Assembly (NCBI GenBank): GCA_032719365.1
Contig: CM064868.1
Location: 73,459,766-73,523,765 of the forward strand
Direction of reading: 5' to 3'
Length of the DNA: 64,000 nucleotides
Origin: Prinsepia uniflora
Taxonomy: Eukaryota; Streptophyta; Magnoliopsida; Rosales; Rosaceae
Shown here: positions 13,093-24,354 of the stretch, piece by piece
Position numbering within the stretch: the first letter of the stretch is position 1
Layout: each line of letters begins with the position of its first letter
Translations under genes and position numbers: made by a program
Notes under the pieces: generated by a model
The model's database searches: none
What the model saw: only the letters and a program-made list of their open reading frames with translations
Told to the model about the DNA's origin: nothing

Positions 13093-13329
13093 GTGTCTGG
13101 GACACTGGGGAAGTCACGGTGCATTGCCTGCGAGGGGTCATTGTACGGAGCGGCTGGACCGTATAGTGACTCAGGAGCAGGATTGCTATGATTAGACGTC
13201 TGGGACGTCAGACATCTAGGATGTCAGAGATATGGACCCGGTGAGACTCCGGGCAGCACGCGTCGCTTAATACCGTGAGATATGATGTCTGGGACGTCAA
13301 GCGTCTGGGACGCTAGGCATCTGGGATGC
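13093..13329. repeat. Array of short hairpin units in the element B 5' LTR
   Basis: Six units share the form 5-6 base arm, TGG or TAG loop, complementary arm: GTGTCTGGGACAC (13093), GACGTCTGGGACGTC (13195), GACATCTAGGATGTC (13211), GATGTCTGGGACGTC (13284), GCGTCTGGGACGC (13301) and GCATCTGGGATGC (13317). In five of six the arms pair fully despite different arm sequences. The array is kept in the 3' LTR (19783-20019) and in solo LTR D (about 50911-51133). Confidence 0.85.
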
Positions 13330-13771
13330 CGGAGATGGTAAAGTAATAAACATGTGCCACTGGATTTATGAACTAACTTTTGGATTGATTTTTGGATTGA
13401 AACTATGTTTGCGGTTTCCGGGCTAAGGCCCTAAGGGTTATTTCAAATAAATATTTGATTATTGGTTTTTGATGCATGCATATGTTTTTACTGAGGGGCA
13501 TAAATGTCTTATAAAATGTATTTTACGAACTTGTTTATTTTCGTCCACTCACAGCTTTTGGTTTTTTTTTTAATGCCCTTCAGGTTGAGCGCGGATGCGA
13601 CTGCAGCAGGGGGACCGGGACATTGCATGCCTCCTCCATCGATCCTTGCGCACTCTGGATGCCCGTAGGGGCAGCGGCGTTGGGTTATCCCTTGTCTGGT
13701 GCTTCGTGTCAGACGGGAGCACGTCACATCCTGTGGTAATCCCGGGGGGATTGGGATGGGTCGTGTCAGCT

Positions 13772-13783
13772 TGGTATCAGAGC
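13772..13783 (+). other. Primer-binding site of element B
   Basis: TGGTATCAGAGC lies three bases after the 5' LTR end. It is the sequence complementary to the 3' end of initiator tRNA-Met used by many plant LTR elements. Confidence 0.9.
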
Positions 13784-16700
13784 AGGGTTGCTCTTTTTGT
13801 GCGTGCAGGTCGAGGATGTGGTGTCCCTTGTTGGCTGCAGTTCGTCATCAACCTGATAGTTAGGGTAGTCGGATGGATGGTTGGCGGGATTGGATCCCGC
13901 TCAGTGGATAGTGTACGATTGGCCGGATACGCCGTGCGTTAATGCGATTCAACCCAAGCGGGGTTGTGTACGATGAACTCGTAATGTGGGACCGTAGGTT
14001 CGGTCATGTGGTAATGTATTGTGGTGATGCTGGGCACAACTGGGAATGAGAAACCCCATTTGAGTGGTAATTTTGGGAAATGCGAAACTCGGTTAAGTAA
14101 TGGTCTAAATTTTGGACCCTGGTAGTATTGGCTATTGTACAGGGTGTTGGTGCATCGGAATTAGCCGATGACCTTCGTGGTGGAACCCACGATGAATTGA
14201 CGATTGGGTTGGATTTGACGTCTATACGATGTCGGGACCGCGGGGTCGGTCATGTTGTGGATTTTACTGCAAAAGGCAGTTGGGTTCGGTGGAACCCTAG
14301 GGAGTGACTGTGAAACCCTAAGTTATAATTGGTGGACTGGAAAGGTGAACTTTAAATGAGAACTTGTGCTGCGATGAGCGGCTGAGGTCATGGATGACCA
14401 TGTGGATGACTCTAATGAGTCTAGTCGGGATTTTGGGATTCAATCCACGGGTACGGTTACGGGATAAGATGTGGAATTACGTGTTGGATCGAATAATAGT
14501 GTGAGGTGTGGATACGGATCTCGACAGCGATGACTGTTGGTCGACAGTTGTGTCGAGATGACTAGCTATCGAGGGTGTTTAGTGTGGTTTTAGCACTTGA
14601 GGATCGGGGGACGTTCACGGAACGTTCATTGTACTGATGTGCGGATGGCCAAATTGGGGGTACCCATAGTTGGGAGGTACGAGTGTTGATACGGGATAGT
14701 CGTTCGGTATGAACGGAGATCCAGGGTATCAACTTTGCACATCTTTACTAGTGTGGGTGTTCGTGTGTGAGTGTGGATGTTAGGATGCCTGTGTGTTGAG
14801 GCGAGTGTTGATGATACTAGCATTGGTGCTGGTGTTGGTGATTGAGATTATGGTGAGCCACGAGATGGGATGTGACTCTATCCTGATGGACATATGATCG
14901 GTAACTGCGACTCAATGGTGGTTGAGTCATGGACTGGATATGATCTAGTGCAGGTTGTGAGGTGTTGGGATAGGGTCCCAACAGTGTCGAGACGACAAGT
15001 GATTTGGTGGATATAACGGTATGTTGAGACAAGAGGAATCTAGGGATGATGTTCCCTATGCCATGAGAATTGGTGGATTGGGGGGGGGGGGGGGGGGGGG
15101 TTGTTGTCAACTCCGAGATTGGTATGTTTGGGTGTTGTTGATATCCTCAAGAAGTACAAGGAAATGACTGGAATTGAAAAAGACGAGGAAAACCATTGGT
15201 GGTATGGATGTGAGGTGAAGGCAGTAATGTATGCACGTTCAAAAGAGTGGAGTAATTCCCATTCGGAATCGGGATGTGTGCATAAATGGTTATTATCGGA
15301 CGTGAGGTCTGAGTATTGGATTGATTGCGGACACATGGTTGTCCAAGTGAGTTGAGGACGTTGTGGGTCCAGTGGTTGGACTTGACATCTCATTGGGAGT
15401 ATGTCTGTTCCCAACATGGTTGGAACGTTGGTTTCGAGAAGAGTTGTGATTGCGGACGAGAGGAGTGCTCGTTTTCGCGTTGGTAATCGGTACCTTGAAG
15501 TCATTAGGTTTGACTTCTTATTTTCTTCCCTGGCAGACATTGTTGTGGTTGTCAGAACGTTGAGTGGGTATTGGTTGGTGAACCCAGGTGTGGTTTGGGT
15601 CACCAGGTGGAGTTGCATACTTCGGAGTTGGGTAATGAGATTTCTCATGTTCCGCTTGGTGGCAGACGGTGTTGGATCACTTGGCATGGTGAGTGCTGTG
15701 AGTTGTGTTTGCACTCACATGGGATGGATGATGATTTCATGTATTTGGACTATCCTTGATCTTCCTAGGTGGAACGACAAGGATCGAGACAAAGTAATTG
15801 GATGTGACCCACAATGTTGTTGTGTCCCATGGTAAATGCATGATTGTATGTGGAAATAATTGGAGAAGTATTGTGTGGTGGACAAGGACTCATGAGGGTG
15901 TGGGACCCTACGATCGGACTCCAGGTGGATTCCTAGCCACGTGAGCGTGTGTGGATCCGAGACGGATCTGGATTGTAATAGACATTAGACATGGTGACGA
16001 TCTGGGATCGTAATGGTACCCGTCTGGGGACGTGGTGATGGATTAGAATTGTGACCGATTGGGTAAGGTTAGGTGAAGAGCTTATCGCTCTGTCACATGT
16101 TTGGATACGGGAATAATTGGACTGAACTTCTTCTCGAAGTTAATCAGTACTCGAGTGTGTTGGAATGCTTACGCATTGACTCGAGGATTTGACCTGTGAG
16201 TGTGTGGTTTTTCCACGAGGTCTAGTTGGTCAGTTTTGAGATATGTGGATGTTGGGATTGGCTTCCTTATGGAGTCAATCGAATGGATTGAACAGGTAAC
16301 CGATAGGTTCGGTTTTGGTGCGTCTGGGTAGACGTGGTTGAGATTTTGGGTTTTGGAATCGGATTTCTGGGTGACGATTCAGGATTCAATTTCGGAACTT
16401 GAAACTGGATTTCTGGATTTGGGTACGGAATGATTATTCCAGATGCTAGCTTACGGAATAATGATTTCGGATTCGGATTCGGAAATGGGTTAAGGTATGA
16501 TGTTTGGGTTTGGATCCGGGATTTCTTATGAAATTGTGGATTCGAACTCGGGTTTGGTTTTGGGACTGGGTGTTGAGTTGAGTTGAACGATTTTTCTAGT
16601 CTAGGACTGGACAAGAGAACCCCAATATCGGATTACGATTGACTGTGGGCCATGTAGTGGGCTTATTGGCGGATGGACGTACGTATCCTATACGGTGTAT

Positions 16701-17615
16701 GAGGATCGGTACTGGACGGACCGAGTGGTATCTGGTGACGGTACATGTGAGGTACCAGTGGTGTGTGGTTATACGTGTGGTGGCCGGCTTAGTTCCGACA
16801 CCATTGGATTTGGTGGTGGGTGTGAACTGGACATTGAATACTATGCACTGGGCAGAGTTATTTTTGTTGGGTTCAGTAATTTTGTGAGCAGGCGCTCTTA
16901 GCCACGGATGGCTAGTGGACCCCAGTGTGGAGATGTACGATCACTGATTGGCTAGTATGCAATGTGTGTCAGTTATACCACCCGATTGGGTATGATGACG
17001 GTATACGTACACTCAGGATGAGTGAGTTGGTGACTGCGTCAGTACGTGTGGCCTTGCGTGATGTTATCACGCCGAGATAATTCCAGCGTTATGATCCACT
17101 GAGGGAATTGACAGTTATGGACTTGAGATGGATATATGTCGCAGGATGGGGTTGCCCTGCGAGATGAGATCATAGGGTTGATCTTACGCTACTTGAGCGA
17201 GTGGCAGTATGAGGTGTCGTCACCGTTTGACTGATGGTTGGAGCGTTATCGGAGTGGTAAAGCTTAGTGGTGACAGTTTGACTGGTCGCGTCAGCATGGA
17301 CTGACATGTGTGTTTTGGTGACTCCCAAGGGGGGGGGGGGAGCAGACGTCAGATATATTAATGATTGGGAATGAACCAACAAGCTGAAAGAGTCAGATAA
17401 ATGGTGAAATTGACAAGCAATATTCACAGGGATCAGGTGACCTATTTCACTCGCAGTGGTCGAGTGTGGTCGGTACGGTGAGAAACCGTGATGGGACGTC
17501 TGAGTACAGACAAGTTTGGTGGGTGTACAAGTGTACACAGGTGTGAGGTCGAAATGTTTTCCATGAGCTGGATATGGAATAGAGATATTTGGTAATTTCG
17601 AGGACGAAATTATTT
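13784..17615 (+). other. Non-coding interior of element B
   Basis: I find no gag zinc knuckle, protease DTG/DSG, reverse-transcriptase YVDD, RNase H or integrase motif on either strand. At the very end (about 17589-17615) a short frame reads GNFEDEII followed by a stop, just before the polypurine tract. This resembles the C-terminal tail of plant chromovirus (Tekay/Del-like) polyproteins and suggests a Ty3/gypsy ancestor. That last link is inference. Homopolymer G tracts occur at 15080-15100 and near 17330. Confidence 0.7.
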
Positions 17616-17628
17616 AGGGGGGGAAGGT
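17616..17628 (+). other. Polypurine tract of element B
   Basis: AGGGGGGGAAGG immediately precedes the 3' LTR, the expected site of plus-strand priming. Confidence 0.85.
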
Positions 17629-20456
17629 TGTAACGACCCGTCCCGGAATTTGGGATTAGATTACGGACTAATCATGATTAGCAGGGTTAATCGGTGATTA
17701 GTTGGGCGAACTCAGACGAACGGTGCAAAATGACCGTTTTGCCCCTGGTCGTGGGTAAAACGTTGACTTTTTATTCGGACGGTCAAATGGACTTTGACCA
17801 ATGATCGTGACGTAGTTTGGGACGTCACGAGTTCATAGACAGGCGGCACGTTCGATTCCGACGTTCGTGGTGGAAGTTATGACGTTCGGAAGTTCAAGGG
17901 CACTTTCGTAATTTGGACGAAATAAGGGGAAATGTTGACTTTTTGATCGGGTGGTCCGATGGCCGAGGACCGAGGACCGTTAGGAAGGTGTCGATGCCCT
18001 GAGTTCGTAGACAGGCGGCACGCATCAATCGGAGTCCGAATGACCGAGTTACGGGCATGGATGCGTGAGGGGCATTTTGGTAATTTTCTGCACAAGGGCA
18101 GAATGGTAATTTTACGGGGGCTGCTGCACGGGCACTGTAGCACCGTGAATGGGGAAACACGATCAGTGCACGGGTGATTTGTTTATGCTTGAAATTGGAA
18201 CTGATTATGGGCTAAATGGTTATTTAATTGCTAATTGGACTGTGTGTGGGAGACATGGCCGTGTGGGACGGTGAGGAGGCGGTTAAAACCATGGCTGGAG
18301 GTCTGTTCACGGAAAACAATTCCCAGTGGGACTGAGGGTGTCTCCCACGGGTTGCTGTCGATTGTGAGCCGTTAGTTGGGTGCCTGGTGAGGGTTAGGAT
18401 CATTCTGGGTCAAGTTCGAAGTGAGGGCAGAGTGATGTTGAAGGGAAATCGAGTTCGGAGGAAAAATGGAAAATGGAGGGAAAATACTCAGTTTAATTTC
18501 TGGGAGGAATTGGACCAAACCAAGGACGGCTTGAGGCTTTTGGGAGGAATTGGAACTGAATCCCATCAACTTCGAAGGAAAACCGATGCGGGTTGGACTG
18601 GAACTGAGGTTCCAGATTCTGGAAAATCGCAGAGCTGTGGACAATCACTTCCAGGTAATGTCGTGTCCAATTGATCTTGCATTTCAGTTCCTTCTAGGCC
18701 TAGAATCCTTACTGTGAGGTTAATTTGAGTTTGATTGAGAAAACACAGAGTTTGGGTGATCGACCCGTTTGGGTGATCACGGGTCGTGGGTCTAATTTTG
18801 GGACTTTCTTGGTGAATCAGGGACATCGAACTTCGATTAGATAGTTGAAGAATGATTTAGAATAAAAAACGGAAGGAATCGAGGTCGAATTGATGGCTAT
18901 CTAATCGGGTTGGAATCGCGGGTATCAGACCCGAATTACAGAGAAACGGGCGAGGACGGTGACTGTAGCAGTCACTGCAGCAGGCGCGTGGCTTTCACGC
19001 GCAGCCACTCACGGCGGCGTGTGACGGCGCGTGGGCACGAATTCCGAGGTACGGTCAACACGAATTTTGTCCTATACGTTATAACGAACATTTTAGCGTT
19101 GGTTCCATGTCATTCGGATCCCGTTCGGATACTTTTCGGGATGTCCGAAGGTTTTAAGTCGGGTTTAAAAATACTTAAAAATTTGAGAAAATTACGGGAC
19201 TTGAATAGGATGTTATTGTGGAGGTTAGTAACCCTCTAATGTGATATGAACAGGTTTGGGAGTCCCGGTGTTAGTGACGAGGCCCGGGAAGGCCGGTGGC
19301 ACGCGTATCGAGGCGCTCGGTTAAATGGTCTGTGAGTGGACATTGGTTTTTATAAATTCTATGCATGCATAACTGTTTCATGATTGTGGTAATTGCCTTT
19401 ATATGCTTTGATTTGGATATCGGTGAATTTATGTGGTTTCACGCACTTCGAGGCGATTTACGGGTTTGCACTGATTTCCATGATTGTGGTTTGAATATGA
19501 TTTTATGAAACAGTTACGGATTTGATAAAGTAAATTCGGGCCAGGGGCCCAATTGATTTAAGAAATCGGGCCAGGGGCCCAGTTAATTTATATATGTGAT
19601 TTCGGGTCAGGGACCCTAAAATGGAATTGAATAAATGATTTCGGATTTAATAATCAAATAATTGGACTTATGACGGTTTTATGGAAATTCGGGGCAGGGC
19701 CCTTGTGATATTTTGAAAACGAATAATAAAATGTGTTCCATAAAACCATCTCGATACGAGGATATATATTGGTCTCCTCCAGGTGTCTGGGACACTGGGG
19801 AAGTCACGGTGCATTGCCTGCGAGGGGTCATTGTACGGAGCGGCCGGACCGTATAGTGACTCAGGAGCAGGATTGCTATGATTAGACGTCTGGGACGTTA
19901 GACATCTGGGATGTCAAAGATATGGACCCGGTGAGACCCCGGGTAGCACGCGTCGCTTAATACCGTGAGATATGATGTCTGGGACGTCAAGCGTCTGGGA
20001 CGCTAGGCATCTGGGATGCCGGAGATGGTAAAGTAATAAACATGTGCCACTGGATTTATGAACAAACTTTTGGATTGATTTTTGGATTGAAACTATGTTT
20101 GCGGTTTCCGGGCTAAGGCCCTAAGGGTTATTTCAAATAAATATTTGATTATTGGTTTTTGATGCATGCATATGTTTTTACTGAGGGGCATAAATGTCTT
20201 ATAAAATGTATTTTACGAACTTGTTTATTTTCGTCCACTCACAGCTTTTGGTTTTTTTTAATGCCCTTCAGGTTGAGCGCGGATGCGACTGCAGCAGGGG
20301 GACCGGGACATTGCATGCCTCCTCCATCGATCCTTGCACACTCTGGATGCCCGTAGGGGCAGCGGCGTTGGGTTATCCCTTATCTGGCGCTTCGTGTCAG
20401 ACGGGAGCACGTCACATCCAGTGGTAATCCCGGGGGGATTGGGATGGGTCGTGTCA
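17629..20456 (+). repeat. 3' LTR of element B
   Basis: Uninterrupted copy of the LTR, 2828 bp, TGTAACG...GTGTCA. It carries the two GACAGGCGGCACG cassettes (near 17838 and 18010), the inverted 12-mers CTGTGAGTGGAC (19330-19341) and GTCCACTCACAG (20233-20244), and the hairpin array (19783-20019). Confidence 0.92.
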
Positions 20457-20461
20457 GTGAT

Positions 20462-23226
20462 GCCTCCATCACTCTCGACCAACAGCCCACACCGCAACAA
20501 CCTGGAGGGCATCGAAAACAAAAAAGACTGTGAGTGGACAAAAATAAAGTAATGGGTTCAGAAAACAGTTCAATAAAACAAGTACACTTTACCCTCCACG
20601 CAAAAACCAATGCATGCATATCAAATCCAAGTCATGAAACCACTCATATCAAAAACCATCCAAGGAAAACCATTTGAAAACCCGTATCAAAACCGTTATT
20701 CAAATCCAGGCCTCAGCCTCAAATCACAAACAATCTCAAATCCGGGAACTTAGTCCTAAAACTCGTCAAATCCACTTCATCCGGGTCACTACCCAAAACA
20801 TCAGAAAACCAGCGAAAAACCAGTGAAAATATCAATCATACAAGTTTACTGAATCTCAAGTACGCCCGAGTCTTTAAACTCAAAACCATGCGCAAATAGC
20901 CAGGCCTTCCTGGGATATCAACGAGTCTTTAAACTCGAAACACAATCACAGGCCTCATGGGGTATCATAACCGAGTCTTTAAACTCAAAACGTATCAATC
21001 CAGGGCCCTCCCCCCGTCAATCATCCGAGTCTTTAAACTCAAAACCAGATCCAGTGGGTTTTTCTTTTCTTTTCCGGGTCTTTAAACCCAAAACCATTTT
21101 TCATTAGTCAAAACCACAGAAAAATCCACAGTCGAATTCGCAACGATGATTCTGTAAGCCAACATCTGGAACCATCGTCCCGAACCCAAATCCAAACTTC
21201 CTTTCTAAGTCTCAAAACCAATTCTGAAATCCAGTTTCAAACCGAAAGCTCATATATCGAAATCTCATGAACAGGGCTCCCGAGCCCGAAATCACTTTTC
21301 CGAAATACTTTTCAAACATTGAAATCAAATCATATTCCAAAAGCCGAAATCAAATCATTAAAACCATGATCAAATCACAAGATCGCTCAAATCTCGTAAA
21401 ACGTGAACTTCCGTAAAATACCTCGAAAAACGTGCAAAATTCAGAAATCATCAAAACCATAAGGTAAATCATAGAATCACGTATGAAAACATATTAAAAC
21501 ATATATACATGCATCAAGATTTAGAAAGCAAAGTCCACTCACAGACCATTCCGACTTCGCCTCGATAAGCACGCACTTACGCTGTTCCCGACCATTCCGC
21601 TATCCTCAGATTTCCTGTCCAATTCCCATAACGAGGTCATTAACTACTTCATTAAGCTTATACCAAAGCCCTGTAATTTTCCTGTATTTTAAACTATTTT
21701 TAATCGAGTCCTAAAACCTTCGGATATCCCGTAACATATCGAGCCGATGTCCGATTGACTCGAAACCAGCGCCAAAATGTTCGTTACATCGAATACTTTA
21801 AAAGTCGTGTTGGAAACTTTCCCAGAAGAGCCGTCATGTGCCCTCACGCGCTGACCAAAGAGGCTGCCCGTGGGAGCCACTCGCTGACACTGTTCACATT
21901 CTTCAACCTGTGTTCAATCGGTTCATTTAAGCCGGTCCATCTGTGAACCGGTGTGAGCGATTTTGTCCATTTCTCGTTCCTTTTTAATCCGTTTTCCCTC
22001 CTAATTAAGCTAATACTTCCGTCCTTTCAATTCTAATCATTTTACTTAATTAAACCGTGAACAATGGAGCTAGAAATTACCTTCCCACGAAGACTGTCGA
22101 ACCGGCCATTTTCGAATTTCTGTTTTGGTCTCCACAGCCTGTCTCAGGCTTCCCTCCCAGCCCGAACTACTCCTAACAACCTCCAAACCAGTTTCCAATG
22201 AATCAAAAAAATAATAACCCTCAAATCAAAAGCCACCATTTTTGGACTTCAACCTCAAGCTTCACGGAAACTCACCTTTCCAAGTTATCGTGCACTGCCG
22301 TGGTGACCGCCGCACGCATTTCCTCACCCTCTTCATCTTTCCTTCACACAACATGGACCAGGGATGAAGATTTAAGGAGTTTGGCTGGATTAGTTCACGG
22401 CCTCCCCTGTTTTGTCTCACGGTTCAAGTCACCTGTCCACGAAGGTTCTTATGGCCACCACCACAATCACCTTATCATCCTCACTCACTCCCCCTCATAA
22501 CCCACATACCAAAAATTGAAGATTTAGGGGTTTATAGGGATGGTTTCTTAGGGTTACTCTGCTCTCTGATTTGTTTTCCTTAACCGCGCAACAATTTCCC
22601 ATTTTAAACCATATGATCGATTATGTGGCGGTGGGAAGGTTTCCCCCACCTTCCAGAGAAGGACAGATGTCCTAAAACCAATGGGCATCAACTCTAGGGT
22701 AGCCACTTGTCCATTTGTCACTGGCACAGATCCCACTGCAGTGAAAAGATCAAATTACCTCTTCCTTCACAATTACCGTTTTACCCTTCACTTATTCAGA
22801 CTAATACCTAAACCATCCGAAGTCCGATGATGGCGTGCCGCCTGTCGTTGTACTCAGGACGTCGAGATCTTTCTAATGGTCCTCGGTTTGCATGAAGGAA
22901 ACTTTTCGTGCAAAAAGTCAACGTATTCCCCCTTTTTAACCAAATTACGAAAGTACCCTCAATCTTCCGAACATCATAACTTCCTCCTCGGATGTCGGAA
23001 TTGGGCGTGCCACCTGTCTACGAACTTGTGACGTCCCGAACTACCTCATGGTCATCGGTCAACGTCCATTTGACAGCCTGAACTAAAAGTCAACATTTTT
23101 CCCATTCTAGGGGCAAAATCGTCATTCTGTGTCACCATCCAAAGGTAGCCAACTAATCACCAATTATCTTCGCTAATCTATCATTAACCACTAATCTAAT
23201 CCCGACTTCCGAGACGGGTTGTTACA
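20462..23226 (-). mobile_element. Solo LTR A, right arm (inverted)
   Basis: Continues the inverted LTR broken at 7963 and ends CGGGTTGTTACA, the reverse of TGTAACAACCCG. The perfect TAATG duplication follows (23227-23231). It has the conserved 12-mer pair in order CTGTGAGTGGAC (20528-20539) and GTCCACTCACAG (21533-21544), GAGTCTTTAAACTC repeats (about 20865-21095), and cassettes near 22845 and 23008. By its repeats it is closer to LTR C than to element B. Confidence 0.88.
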
Positions 23227-23231
23227 TAATG

Positions 23232-24189
23232 TTATTTCCATCTAGCAGAGGAGAATCGATTTCATTATAGAAGACAACAACAAGCCATCACCCAATGCTA
23301 CATTCTAGAAGCATGTTCATGGTATTGGTTTGTGTAGACTGGCTGATCTACCAATGTAAGACCCGGGTCCTGGAGGGAACGGTGAACGATCCCACATTAC
23401 TGCGATGGGGAATGGTCTTGGAGTGGAATGGTGGTGTGCCTTAAAGGTGTAGGCACACACTTATCTAGCACAAGGCCTTTTGGGAGCTCACTGACTTTGG
23501 ATTCCGGGGGAACTCCAAAGTTAAGCGAGTTGAGATTGGTGCAATTCTATGATAGGTGACCCCTTGGGAAGTTGCACCATGAGCTCACTAAAACAAAACC
23601 CTGAGGGTGAGGAGACCCAAAGCGGAGAATATCGTGCTAGAGTCGGGTCCTGACAACCAAGTTCTTAATTTTCAGGGGGAGTCGATATAAGGGGGAGTAT
23701 TCTGAAGCATACCAAGTATCCTAAAGTATACTCACAAGACCATCGTGTACTCTTTTGTCCTACGACTATAGTTATTTTATCCCATTGGATTTTGTTACCT
23801 GGCTAGATTTTAATGAGGTACACTTTTTGTATGGTCTTCCCATTAATAATGCATCCTGAAGATGTCATTATTTGACTCATATGAATTTTCTCATCTTTGC
23901 CCTTCGACCACGGGTTTTTTTCCACTGGGTTTATTGGCAAGGTTTTGGTGTAGCAACTATAATGCATTTTTATTTCAAGGACGTTCTATCTACCTACATT
24001 TCAGAAGAGACGGTTTCAACTACCTCCAGAGATCTCAATGCGATTATGATCCTCGCGTGTTGCACTATTTTTCCTACGACTAGGATTATTTTTGTCCCAC
24101 AGGGTTTTTATTAACTGTCAAAGTTTTAACGAGGTAACATATAGGCACGCAGTCAAGCAGCACTATTACATGAAATATCTAAGGGGGAG
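23232..24189 (+). mobile_element. Ty1/copia element I, right part
   Basis: Resumes the copia element cut at 7767. It holds the 3' non-coding region, with GGGGGAG purine runs at 23677-23700 and a diverged direct repeat (about 23748-23822 and 24057-24140) built around TTTTGTCC and TTTTAATGAGGTA. A GGGGGAG polypurine tract (24183-24189) abuts the short 3' LTR. A Cassandra solo LTR interrupts it at 23355-23655. Confidence 0.7.
23355..23655 (+). mobile_element. Cassandra solo LTR
   Basis: 301 bp, TGTAAGACCC...GGGTCCTGACA, flanked by perfect ACCAA duplications (23350-23354, 23656-23660). The interior has AACTCCAAAGTTAAGCGAG and, further on, GTGACC(C)CTTGGGAAGTTGC-like sequence that resembles the internal promoter region of plant 5S rRNA. 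Cassandra TRIM elements are known to carry 5S-derived sequence in their LTRs. Confidence 0.88.
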
Positions 24190-24323
24190 TGTTGTAAATA
24201 TATGAAAATGTATGTCTATTTCTATATAAGGACGTTTTTGTCCATGCATTGTAACCTAACTCTACTCCTATATAAAGAGGGTTTAACTGAATGAATGAAA
24301 ACGATTCAATCGTGTACCCAACA
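24190..24323 (+). repeat. Probable 3' LTR of copia element I
   Basis: 134 bp starting TGTTGTAAATATATG directly after the GGGGGAG tract and ending ACCCAACA, with a TATATAAAGAGGG TATA-like stretch inside. No second copy was found at the left end, so the assignment rests on its position and TG...CA ends. Confidence 0.6.
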
Positions 24324-24354
24324 AGAATTTAATTTTTTTACTAGCCTATAATAT

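Larger units (their letters stand above)
7964..13768 (+). repeat. 5' LTR of element B (interrupted by LTR C)
   Basis: Starts TGTAACGACC and ends GTGTCA just before the primer-binding site. It is contiguous with the 3' LTR in alignment except that 8950-11894 (LTR C) plus a duplicated TTCCA is inserted. It carries two GACAGGCGGCACG cassettes (near 8173 and 8346), GGGCC-rich short repeats (about 12846-12940), a hairpin array (13093-13329) and the inverted 12-mers at 12614-12625 and 13543-13554. Confidence 0.9.
7964..20456 (+). mobile_element. Complete long-LTR retroelement B, LARD-like
   Basis: A full element with a perfect 5-bp target duplication GTGAT (7959-7963 and 20457-20461). The 5' LTR is 7964-13768 (about 2.86 kb once the nested LTR C and its duplicated TTCCA are removed) and the 3' LTR is 17629-20456 (2828 bp). 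Both start TGTAACGACCCGTCCC and end TGTCA. The LTRs are near identical: I count about eleven substitutions over the first 985 bases, plus a 27-base indel (present near 12746, absent from the 3' LTR). A tRNA-iMet-type primer site and a polypurine tract flank a 3.86-kb interior without recognisable gag or pol. Such structure is typical of large retrotransposon derivatives mobilised by a partner element; that partner is not seen here. Confidence 0.9.

Noticed and set aside
13772..13783. Possible tRNA gene piece
   Set aside because: It is a 12-base primer-binding site next to an LTR end. The same applies at 29606, 58797 and 63206.
15040..15714. 224-codon antisense open frame in the element B interior
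   Set aside because: It crosses the poly(G) run (read as poly-Pro), has no recognisable domain, and runs against the element's transcription. Long chance frames are expected in G/C-skewed DNA.
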